Source: JACVRW01 sp963728155
GTDB lineage: Bacteria > Actinomycetota > Thermoleophilia > Solirubrobacterales > Thermoleophilaceae
Length of the DNA stretch: 64,000 nt
Reading direction: 5' to 3'
Assembly (NCBI GenBank): GCA_963728155.1
Contig: CAVSJF010000004.1
Location: forward strand, 310,001 to 374,000
In this document: positions 8,049 to 15,238 of the stretch, one piece after another
Numbering within the stretch: position 1 is the first letter of the stretch
How the letters are laid out: each line of letters starts with the position of its first letter
Notes under the pieces: generated by a model
Told to the model about the DNA's origin: nothing
The model's input: the letters and a program-made list of their open reading frames with translations, nothing else
Database searches by the model: none
Made by a program: the position numbers and the translations under genes

Positions 8049-9421
8049 CGGGCCGACGCTCACGCAGGTCCGCCGTCGCCCTCGCCGGGGCTGCTCTGTC
8101 GCTCGCCGTTCCGTCCACAGCGGTTGCCGATGAGGTGGAGGGGCCGTGGGAGACGCCGGAGGGTGGACGGGTGGAGATCGTCCCGTCGGGACGAGACGCG
8201 TACACGGCCACCGTGACCCGCGCCGGGACGAACCTGTGCGCCGCCCAGCTGGGCGAGCAGCCGTACGTGCTCTCCGGGAGCTTTCCCGAGTACACGGGAA
8301 CGCGCACGTACGTATTTCCGGCCGACTGCGCGCCGTCGGGGCTCGGCCGCACGGTATTCCGGATGGACCTGGGCGGGCTCGAGCTGTGTAGCCGCATCCC
8401 GGGCCAGGGGGAGCCCTATTTCGGGGACCCGCAGAGCGAATGCACGCGGCTACGCCGGCCGGAGCTGAGCGAGACTGTTCGCTGCGGTGCCTACTGGCGC
8501 CGGCCGGGCGGCCGGCTCGTCGCGATACCCGACCGGCGCGCGCTTGGCCGCCCGCGCTTGAGTCCGGCGGCGTTCGCCGTGAGTGTCACCGGCGCCGACT
8601 GCTCCTTCGCGCGCAGAGTGCTGCGGCCGAGCCTCGGCCGGCCCGACGAGCGCGCCACCCTTCAGGCGCAGGGGCTGCCCTTCGTCGATGTGGGCCACGA
8701 CCGCCAAGCCGGCCGCGAGGTCTACGTGATCGAGGCGGGCGACGGCGGACGGACCCTGACCTACCGCCGCGTTGGCGCTGACCCCGCGGTCGACCACGAC
8801 GTCCTGCGTGCCGGCCAGCAGCTCATCTTCGGTCGCAGGCGCGGTGTGCTCGGCGGCGGCTGCACCGCGGGCTTTCCCGTTCGCCTCGCCGACGGCGCCC
8901 GCGGCGGACTGGCGGCGGGGCACTGCGCGCGCGACGACGCCAACGACCCCGTCCGCCCCCGCGTGTTCATCAACATCGACGCCGGCCCGAGCCGCGAGAT
9001 CGGCGCGCTCTCCTCGCTGCCATGGCCCGCGGGGCAGGACGTCCTGGCCTACCGCATCACCTCCCGGCGCCGCCGGGTCTACCCCCAGATCGAGCGCGGC
9101 GACCAGGCCCCGCTCACTGTCGCCGGATCGGTTCCCACCGACCAACTCGTTGCGGGACTACCCGTCTGCTTCGCCGGGCGGGTCAGCGGCGCCGACCAGT
9201 GCGGCGCGCTTGAGAGCTTCACCCGTCGTGGCACCCAGCGGTGCACCGACCTACGCGCGCGCAAGGGCGACAGCGGCGGGCCCGTGTACTACCCCGCCCA
9301 CGACGGATTCACGAGGGCGATGGGCGTCGTGGCCTTCAGCCGCAGGCTGGGCGGCAAGATGTGCTTCGAGCCGATCGATGAGGCACTGCGCTCTGTCGGC
9401 GCCACCCTGCTGCCGCCTTGA
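8045..9421 (+). CDS. Secreted trypsin-like (S1) serine protease
   Basis: About 458 residues. A basic N-terminus and hydrophobic stretch ending AVPSTAVA form a signal peptide with probable cleavage before DEVEGPW. After a Cys-rich region of about 250 residues comes a chymotrypsin-fold domain: His in GGLAAGHCA (about 293), Asp in AGQDVLAYR (about 332) and Ser in KGDSGGPVYY (about 410) supply the triad. Exported to the cell surface or medium. The frame has no ATG, GTG or TTG near the signal peptide; the only plausible start is a CTG at 8045 that overlaps the previous stop (CTGA). A later GTG would remove the signal peptide. An indel that hides the true start is the alternative. Confidence 0.8.
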   Translation: MTGRRSRRSAVALAGAALSLAVPSTAVADEVEGPWETPEGGRVEIVPSGRDAYTATVTRAGTNLCAAQLGEQPYVLSGSFPEYTGTRTYVFPADCAPSGLGRTVFRMDLGGLELCSRIPGQGEPYFGDPQSECTRLRRPELSETVRCGAYWRRPGGRLVAIPDRRALGRPRLSPAAFAVSVTGADCSFARRVLRPSLGRPDERATLQAQGLPFVDVGHDRQAGREVYVIEAGDGGRTLTYRRVGADPAVDHDVLRAGQQLIFGRRRGVLGGGCTAGFPVRLADGARGGLAAGHCARDDANDPVRPRVFINIDAGPSREIGALSSLPWPAGQDVLAYRITSRRRRVYPQIERGDQAPLTVAGSVPTDQLVAGLPVCFAGRVSGADQCGALESFTRRGTQRCTDLRARKGDSGGPVYYPAHDGFTRAMGVVAFSRRLGGKMCFEPIDEALRSVGATLLPP

Positions 9422-9453
9422 GACGGCACACCGAGCCCGCGCGGATGGCGGGA
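9422..9453. other. Spacer downstream of protease
   Basis: Thirty-two bases between the protease stop and the hydrolase remnant on the other strand; no feature seen. Confidence 0.3.
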
Positions 9454-9714
9454 CTACGGCGAGGCCGACGAGGTCACCGGCAGCAGTAGCCGCGAGCTGG
9501 TGTGGATTGTGTTGCGGCGCTGGTGCCGACGGGGGCGTGGCGAAAGCCCATGATGGCCGGAATCTGCTGGGCTGTTCGTCGCTGCACAGCAGCAGGCGGA
9601 TGCGGTGTCCGGCGCCGAAGCCGGCAGGCCAGCACGGTGCGCCGGTGCGGCTGGCGGGCTCGTTGACTTCGCGCAGGCTGGCCTGCAGCCCGCGGTCACC
9701 GACAAGTCAATCAC
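9454..9714 (-). pseudogene. Remnant of a CocE/NonD (X-Pro dipeptidyl-peptidase-like) hydrolase C-terminus
   Basis: Three short segments of one protein appear in order but in three frames: LREVNEPASRTGAP with PAGFGAGHRIRLLLCSDEQP, then IMGFRHAPVGTS, then NTIHTSSRLLLPV before a TAG at 9456-9454. The order and wording resemble the C-terminal jelly-roll domain of CocE/NonD acyl hydrolases (GHRIRL... SSRLLLPV). No catalytic domain is present. Being truncated as well as frameshifted, it reads as a true remnant rather than only a sequencing slip. Confidence 0.5.
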
Positions 9715-9742
9715 TCCGTCCGGTGTTCATCGCCTGAGAAAT

Positions 9743-9756
9743 ATCGGGGCGACTGG
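9743..9756 (+). repeat. Duplicated tRNA-Pro 3' end (possible att scar)
   Basis: The 14 bases ATCGGGGCGACTGG are identical, in the same orientation, to 10059-10072, the 3' end and flank of the tRNA-Pro gene. Similarity continues weakly after the match. Integrative elements commonly leave a copy of a tRNA 3' end at their far boundary; here the two copies bracket about 300 bases with one small gene and no integrase. Confidence 0.45.
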
Positions 9757-9782
9757 TTCACCGACCCCGCACGGCTGCCCCG

Positions 9783-9995
9783 TTACGAGGTGCCCTGCGT
9801 CGAGTCTGCGTCTATCGGCCGCTCGTACCAGTAAGCGATGGCCGCCGGATTGACGTAGGTCTGGCCGTTTTCCTGGTGCTCCACCCGGAAAGGGGCCCCT
9901 CTTGATCCGACCGTTATGGCCTTCTGCACATCGTCGGGCGACTGGCTGACGTCGATCGCCGGTTCGCCGCCCGTAAAGTGGATTCTTGTACCCAT
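9783..9995 (-). CDS. Small protein of unknown function (70 aa)
   Basis: Start at MGTRIHFTGG (9995); a longer open frame upstream would read through the tRNA-Pro gene and is rejected. The short protein looks like an all-beta/small alpha-beta domain: IHFTGGEPAIDV, a helix SPDDVQKAITV, then FRVEHQENGQTYVNPAAIAYWYE. The VNPAAIAYW ending recalls small cytosolic proteins whose role is not known. It lies between the tRNA-Pro gene and its duplicated 3' fragment. Confidence 0.6.
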   Translation of the reverse strand: MGTRIHFTGGEPAIDVSQSPDDVQKAITVGSRGAPFRVEHQENGQTYVNPAAIAYWYERPIDADSTQGTS

Positions 9996-10059
9996 GCCAG
10001 AAGTCTCGCGCAACCGATTGAACGAGAACGGTGTTGGGAGCTCGGACCCTGGAAAGTAA

Positions 10060-10133
10060 TCGGGGCGACTGGATTTGAACCAGCGACCTTTCGACCCCCA
10101 GTCGAATGCGCTACCAAGCTGCGCCACGCCCCG
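10060..10133 (-). tRNA. tRNA-Pro (GGG)
   Basis: 74 bases. The acceptor stem CGGGGCG/CGCCCCG closes perfectly, followed by the D arm (GCGCAGCTTGGTAGCGC), an anticodon stem TTCGA/TCGAA with loop CTGGGGG (anticodon GGG), the T arm with GGTTCAAATCC, and discriminator A. CCA is not encoded. Its 3' end is duplicated at 9743. Confidence 0.97.
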
Positions 10134-10207
10134 GTGAGGGGTCACGATAGCGCTAAGTCGGCGTCCCGCCAACCGAGCCGGGGCCTCTAGAATCGGCGGG
10201 CCTATCT

Positions 10208-10280
10208 GGGGCAGTGGCCTAATTGGTAAGGCTCCGGTCTCCAAAACCGGCGATTCCAGGTTCGAGCCCTGGCTGCCCCG
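10208..10280 (+). tRNA. tRNA-Trp (CCA)
   Basis: 73 bases. Acceptor GGGGCAG/CTGCCCC, anticodon stem CCGGT/ACCGG with loop CTCCAAA (anticodon CCA), T arm with GGTTCGAGCCC, discriminator G. A gene for a small membrane protein follows 24 bases later. Confidence 0.97.
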
Positions 10281-10304
10281 CTCCCCGCGCCGTACTATCC
10301 GCCG

Positions 10305-10552
10305 GTGGCCATCGCCCCATACGTGATCTTCTTCATCGCCGGGCTCGCGTTTGGCTATGCCGCACAGGGACTGTGGAAGTGGCTACCCGTCCTCTTCCCG
10401 CTCGCTCTCTTCCTCATCGCCCTGGTCCAAGAGGGGGCCGACGGAACGATGCTGCTCAGGCTCGTGCTGGCGCTGGTGGTGACGGTTCTGGGCGTGCTGC
10501 TGGGGGTGCTGCTCGAACGACGGTCGGAAGTCCGAGCGCTCGGTACGCCTGA
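10305..10552 (+). CDS. Small membrane protein, 3' end uncertain
   Basis: From a GTG at 10305 the frame encodes two or three hydrophobic helices (APYVIFFIAGLAFGYAA, LPVLFPLALFLIALV, LLRLVLALVVTVLGVLLGVL) and then a basic segment. That frame does not stop: it continues far into the next gene as low-complexity shadow. A TGA in another frame at 10550-10552 would end the protein before the amidohydrolase start at 10568, so I place the end there and suspect a one-base indel around 10510-10540. No family recognised. Confidence 0.5.
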
Positions 10553-10567
10553 CCGAGGCACTCGGGC

Positions 10568-11522
10568 ATGCCCACCGTCGAGACCACCCGCGGACCGATC
10601 GATGCCGACGATCTCGGCCTCACGCTCATCCACGAGCACTTCCGCACGACCGACGAGGCCATGCGGTTCCAATTCCCCCACCTCTACGACGAGGCGGCGG
10701 AATGGGACGCCGCCATTGCCGACGCCAACGCGATCAAGGGACACGGCGTCCGCACCGTGGTCGAGCCGAGCGCGATGTTCCTCACCCGCGACGCCGCCTT
10801 CTCCCGGCGGGTGGCCGACGAATCCGGTCTCCACGTCGTACTGGCCACGGGCATCTATACCTACGACCACCTTCCACAGGGCCTGCTCAGCCGCGACGAG
10901 GACGCTCTGGCGGCCATCTTCCTCCATGAGCTCGAGCACGGCATCCAGGGCACCGGGATCAGGCCGGCCTTCCTCAAGTGCGCCGCCGACCAGCCGGGGC
11001 TGACTCCGAACGTCGAGAAGGTCCATAGGGCCGTCGCGCGGGCGTCCAATGCGTCGGGCAAGCCGATCATGGCCCACTCCCACCCGGGGAGCGAGACCGG
11101 CCTCGAGCAGATGCGGATCCTCACCGAGGAGGGCGTCGACCCCGCGCGGGTGCAGGTGGCCCACACCGGCGACACCGACGATCTCGACTACATCGAGAGG
11201 CTGCTGGACACTGGCTGCTGGATAGGCATGGACCGGTACGGGATCGACATCTACCTGCCGACCGACAGGCGACAGGAGACCACCCTGGCCCTGCTCGAGC
11301 GAGGCTACGCCGACCGCATGTTCATCTCGCAGGACTACTGCTCGACGATCGACTGGTTCCCGCCTGAGGTCCAGGAGTACCTCAAGGCCAACGAGGTGCC
11401 GGACTGGTCGATGACGTTTCTCTTCGAAAAGGTCATCCCCGAGCTCGAGTCGCGCGGGATGACGCGCGGAGCAACTCGATCAGATGATGGTCGAGAACCC
11501 GAAGCGCTGGCTAGGATCCTGA
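10568..11522 (+). CDS. Phosphotriesterase-like amidohydrolase (frameshifted near 3' end)
   Basis: About 318 residues of the phosphotriesterase/lactonase family: LGLTLIHEHF (metal-binding HxH), a carboxylated-Lys candidate in RPAFLKCAAD, MAHSHPG and VAHTGDTDD supplying His ligands, and FISQDYC with the catalytic Asp. Such enzymes hydrolyse lactones or phosphotriesters with two metal ions. In the frame as given the C-terminus degenerates and runs into the tRNA-Gly gene. An extra G near 11469 explains this: one frame over, the sequence reads QLDQMMVENPKRWLGS and stops at 11520-11522, the normal family ending (VENPRRW-like), six bases before the tRNA. Confidence 0.85.
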
Positions 11523-11527
11523 GTCAC

Positions 11528-11599
11528 GCGGGCGTGGTGTAACGGTTGCACAAGAGCCTTCCAAGCTCTCGGAGACGGGTTCGATTCCCGCCGCCCGCT
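11528..11599 (+). tRNA. tRNA-Gly (TCC)
   Basis: 72 bases. Acceptor GCGGGCG/CGCCCGC, anticodon stem AGAGC/GCTCT with loop CTTCCAA (anticodon TCC), T arm GGTTCGATTCC, discriminator T. It starts six bases after the corrected end of the amidohydrolase gene. Confidence 0.97.
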
Positions 11600-11603
11600 T
11601 AAG

Positions 11604-12041
11604 TTATGACTGCGTAAGCACCGCTCGTAGGGCCCCTCTCCGCCGCGCCGTTCGCCGCCGGTGGCAGTTGGCGCAGACGACTTCGCATTTCTCCATCTCG
11701 TCCAGAATGCTCTGCCAGTTGCTGACGCGGCAGCCCGGACAGATCGCGAACGACTGTCGCGTAGGTGGTCGAACTCAAGGACGACGGGTCCTGCTCGCCG
11801 CAGTCGAGACAGGGGTTCGTTACGAAGAACTCGAGCAGATAGCTGCGTCCGCTCGCAGCGCGAGCCTCTGCTTCTGTGTCCGAGCTTGGTCGACGTACCG
11901 TTGCCGGTTTGCCGCGTAATGCTCCTTCCCGTAGGCGGATCGACAGGGCCGACAAATGTTGTCGTACTGGCCACGTTTCTTGCGACCGGAGGCGAACGCC
12001 TCAAGTGGCTTTTCCTCTCCGCACCGCCCGCACCTATTCAT
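11604..12041 (-). pseudogene. HNH-endonuclease-like zinc protein, broken by at least three frameshifts
   Basis: One protein can be read across three frames: MNRCGRCGEEKPLEAF with CRPCRSAYGKEHYAANRQRY; then YLLEFFVTNPCLDCGEQDP; then EFDHLRD; then NWQSILDEMEKCEVVCANCH ending at a TAA (11606-11604). CxxC pairs, the EFDH segment and the CANCH end are the zinc-binding and HNH-type parts of small endonucleases common in phages and actinobacterial genomes. With three or more shifts in 440 bases it is either a decayed gene or a heavily mis-sequenced one. It lies between a tRNA and the AAA ATPase gene. Confidence 0.65.
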
Positions 12042-12081
12042 CGAACATATGTTCGCATCCGGGGGCGGACGGGAGCCGAGG

Positions 12082-13231
12082 TCAGCCCCCCACCTCACGC
12101 ACGATCCACTCCCCCAGGAACGGCTCGCTGATCTCCGCGAAGCCGCCGTCGCGCGCTATCAGCTCCTCCCGCTCCAGCGCCTCCAGCGCCTTCTGCACCG
12201 TCGACGGCCCGGGCAGTGCGAAACGCCTGCGGTAGGCGCCGCTCAGCGGGTGCCCGGGCTGGCGGGCCAGCGCGTGCAGGAGTGAGCGCTGGGCCGATGA
12301 GGCCCGCCCCCAGACCAGGGAGAAGTGGGCGTGCTCGGAGCGCAGAACCGCGGCCAGCGCCTCCTCCACGCGCGCCACGTCGGCGGCGGGCCGGGGACGG
12401 GTCGCCTGCCATAGGAAGTAGGCGAGCTCCTGGGTCGCGTAGGGATGGCCGCGGGTGATCTCCAGCAGGCGGTCCACCGCCTCGGGCCTGATGCGCCGCC
12501 CGGTGGCCTCGAACTGGTCGGTGATGTAGCCGGCGAAGAGCTCGGGCGCGATCACCCCCAGCTCCATCTGCTTGGCGCTGCGCCAGAAGGGCTCGTTCTC
12601 GTCGCTGAAGATGCGCCGCATCATGTGGCGCTTGCTGCCCAGGTAGATGTGGGCGACCTCCGGCTGCTGCTGGAAGACCGCCCGCATGAGCTTGGGAAGG
12701 TCCGGGTCGATGTCGACGATCTCCTGGAACTCGTCCAGGATCAGCACCGCCTGGCGCTCGCGTTCGGCCGCCAGCTTCCCCGGCATCTCGAGCAGGCGCT
12801 CCAGTGTCTCGTCGAGATCGGGCGTCGCCCGCCCGGCCTCGAAGGTGAAGCTGAGCGAGGCGTCGTCCGGGTTGACCACCACCGTCGGCCGGATGCGCAG
12901 GTTCTGAAACACCCGCAGGCGCTCCTTGGCCCGAAACAACGGCGACGCTACGTCCTCGTAGATCGTGGCGGCCAGCTTCTCGGCCAGACGCTCCCTCGTG
13001 GGCGTGGTCATGAGATCGACCTGGGCGACCAGCACCCGTTTCTTGACCAGCCGCTGGGCCACCCTCCACACCAGCGAGGACTTGCCGTAGCGACGGGGCG
13101 CGAACAGCACGACGTCCTGCCCGTTGCGGACGTCCGCCTCGAGTTCCCGGATTTCGGCTTGGCGATCCGTGAACGCTTCGTCGAGCGCGAGCGCGCCGTA
13201 GCGGAACGGGATTGGGGGTGTCGGCAGCCAT
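12082..13231 (-). CDS. AAA (archaeal-type) ATPase with winged-helix end, frameshifted N-terminus
   Basis: About 382 residues. P-loop variant FAPRRYGKSSLVWRV, Walker B AVLILDEFQEIVD, sensor-like HIYLGSKRHMMRRIF, and a C-terminal winged-helix-like region (STVQKALEALEREELI). The family (PF01637-like STAND ATPases) includes proteins of unknown partner, some linked to mobile or defence loci. The ATG at 13231 gives MAADTPNP; one extra base in the GGG run near 13208 then breaks the frame, and the next frame resumes with PFRYGALALDEAFTDRQAE, the usual family N-terminus. A TATAAT box lies 8 bases before the ATG, so a nearly leaderless message is likely. Confidence 0.82.
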
Positions 13232-13279
13232 CGGTACGCGGATTATATCTAACGGCGTAACGCTAGTTAGCGTAACGCC
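13232..13279 (-). promoter_or_regulatory. Promoter and palindrome of the AAA ATPase gene
   Basis: On the minus strand TATAAT (about 13242-13237) stands just before the ATG at 13231. Upstream, 13254-13265 (GGCGTAACGCTA) and 13268-13279 (TAGCGTAACGCC) form an inverted repeat with 11 of 12 pairs around GT. It covers the -35/spacer area, so it is a good operator candidate; no regulator gene adjoins it, which suggests autoregulation or a distant regulator. Confidence 0.6.
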
Positions 13280-13447
13280 CAAAGGCGTAGAACCCTCCAG
13301 TGACGACGCCGGCCAGGCGGCGCACGCGCACCGCCACCCAGGCGCTCCGGCGTGAGCGGTGCGGGGACGAACGAGGAACTGCGAGGCTGTCTAGCGTCAA
13401 CCGGGCACGGCGGAAAATGATACGCCTTCCCCCGGTCGGCGGGAAAG

Positions 13448-13531
13448 TGCGGGCGGAGGGACTCGAACCCCCAAGACCTTGCGGCCACGAGGACCTAAAC
13501 CTCGCGCGTCTGCCAGTTTCGCCACGCCCGC
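13448..13531 (-). tRNA. tRNA-Leu (TAG)
   Basis: 84 bases with a long variable arm. Acceptor GCGGGCG/CGCCCGC, anticodon stem CGAGG/CCTCG with loop TTTAGGT (anticodon TAG), T arm GGGTTCGAGTCCC, discriminator A. Confidence 0.96.
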
Positions 13532-13575
13532 AAATCCGGCGCAATCCGGTAATGCACAGGGTATTGTCACGCCAG

Positions 13576-14074
13576 ATGGCCGACACCGTCCTGTTGCATC
13601 CCAACCGGGACAAGGCCGAGTCCAAGGCCACCAAGGCGGTCGTGGTGCTGCTCTTGCTGGTGAGCGCGGTGCTGATAGCGGTCGTGACTCTCGGCGGCTG
13701 GTCCCAGCTTCAGGGCGCGCAGATCGTCTCGTTCGGCTACATCATCTTTATCTGGTCATGGCCTACGTCGTGAGCCGCTGGAATCGCGGCGTGCTTCCCG
13801 TGGCGGCGGCGCTGGCCGTGCTGCTCGCGGTGGTGGCGGCCGTGGCCGGCCCGCCTGGTTCGAGCGCGACAAGGAGGGCTTCGCGCAGGCGACCCTCGAG
13901 CCCTCGATCCTCGGGCTGCTCACGATCATCCTGGTGCCCGTGCAGATCCTCCTGATCGTGTTCGCCATGCGCGGCTTCCAGCAGCAATGGAACGTCGAGG
14001 TGGAGGTTTCGCCCGACGAAGCCGAGCGCTATCGCGGTGGCGATCGCAGCCTGGGCCAGACGCAGCCCGCCTAG
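13576..14074 (+). CDS. Small multi-helix membrane protein (two frameshifts)
   Basis: Read across two single-base slips (near 13747 and 13850) this is one protein of about 165 residues: MADTVLLHPNRDKAESKATK, a first helix VVVLLLLVSAVLIAVVTLGG, a second around YLVMAYVVSRWNRG and VAAALAVLLAVVAAVAG, a third ILGLLTIILVPVQILLIVFA, and a hydrophilic tail ending RSLGQTQPA at the TAG 14072-14074. The continuity of helices and of codon bias across both slips argues for assembly indels. No family recognised; integral membrane, between two tRNA-Leu genes. Confidence 0.65.
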
Positions 14075-14095
14075 ACCCTTACGATTGACACCCGT

Positions 14096-14178
14096 GCCCG
14101 GGTGGCGGAACGGTATACGCGATCGGCTCAAAATCGATTGCCCGAGAGGGCGTGTGGGTTCGAATCCCACCCCGGGTA
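14096..14178 (+). tRNA. tRNA-Leu (CAA)
   Basis: 83 bases with a long variable arm (TGCCCGAGAGGGCG). Acceptor GCCCGGG/CCCGGGT, anticodon loop CTCAAAA (anticodon CAA) closed by ATCGG/TCGAT, T arm GGGTTCGAATCCC, discriminator A. Confidence 0.95.
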
Positions 14179-14197
14179 CCTGAGCTCGCTGGACGAG

Positions 14198-15238
14198 ATG
14201 GACGAGATCGACGCGCTCGCCGGCCTCGGCCCGCGGGCGCCCGGCAGCGATGCCGAGCGCCGGGCCGCGCGGCAGCCTCGAGGCGCGGCTGAGGGCGCGC
14301 GGGCGCCGGGCGGAGATCGAGCCGGTCGATGCGTGGCCGCGATGGGCACTGGCCTACGCGTTCTGCGCCGCGCTGTCGGCGGTCGGCAGCGTGCTGTCGG
14401 TTTCGTTGCCGGTCGCCGGAGCCGCCGCGGCGGGCGCCGCCGCGTTCCTGTTCTTCCTCGACGCGGGCCTGCTGATTCCCGTCGTGCGTCGTCCGCTCGG
14501 GCGGCGAGCCTCCCAGAACGTCGTGTCCTGGGGCGAGCGCGACGCGGCCCGGGCTGATCGTGCTGGTGGCCCACTACGACGCGGCCCGCGGAGGCCTCGC
14601 TCTGGGGCGCCGCCTGCGGCGCGGACTCGGCGCCCGGGCGTTGCTCGGGTCCCAGCTCGCGGTGCTCGCCTGTTGCGTCGTGCGGCTGGCGGGGCCGGAC
14701 GGGACGGTGCTCACCGCGGTCCAGTTCGTGCCCACCGTGGCCTTGATCGTGGCGGTGGCGCTGCTGCTCGACATCGCCATGTCGAGCACCCGCAGGGCCG
14801 AGAACGACCACGCCTGCGGAGTCGTTCTCGCGCTCGGGGACGCGGTTCGCCGAACAGCCGCTCGAGCACTTCGACGTCGACGTGCTGTTCACAGGCGCCG
14901 AGAAGGCCCTCGCCGCGGGCATGCGCGGCTTCCTCCGACGCCATCGAGCAGGACTGCCGAAGCAGAGCACGGTGTTCATCAACCTCGACGACACCGCCCC
15001 GGCCGGCGCGCGCCACGCCCGCAGGGAGGGGCTGCTGTTCACCTTGAAGACGCCGTCGCAACTCGCCGAGCTGTGCGACTCTCCCCCGTTCGTCAACCGC
15101 TCGCCCGCCGACGGCTACGCCGCGCGACTGCGGGGATTTCCCGTCCTCACGATCTCCGGCGGCGACGAAGCGTTCTGCGCCGCTCTGATCGGGCGCCTCG
15201 ACGCCGAGCTCGGCCCCGGCGTCAGCTCGAACGGCTGA
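14198..15238 (+). CDS. M28-like zinc peptidase with membrane helices (three frameshifts)
   Basis: Four frames join into one protein of about 346 residues. Segment one starts MDEIDALAGLGPRAPGSDAE; segment two has EIEPVDAWPRWALAYAF and hydrophobic helices; segment three begins LIVLVAHYDAARGG, the His-Asp metal motif of M28 peptidases, followed by more helices; segment four has EHFDVDVLFTGAEKALAAGM, the FTGAE(E) metal/catalytic motif, and ends GVSSNG. Slips lie near 14270, 14548 and 14840. In place of the usual second Glu of the GAEE motif there is Lys, so activity is uncertain. The gene's 3' end overlaps the convergent AacS gene by 17 bases. Confidence 0.65.

Noticed and set aside
9743..9780. 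A second tRNA-Pro gene
   Set aside because: Only the 3' end is matched; no cloverleaf can be drawn.
10305..11003. Continuation of the small membrane protein into the amidohydrolase gene
   Set aside because: After residue 75 it is a low-complexity out-of-frame read of the next gene; a shorter end is more likely.
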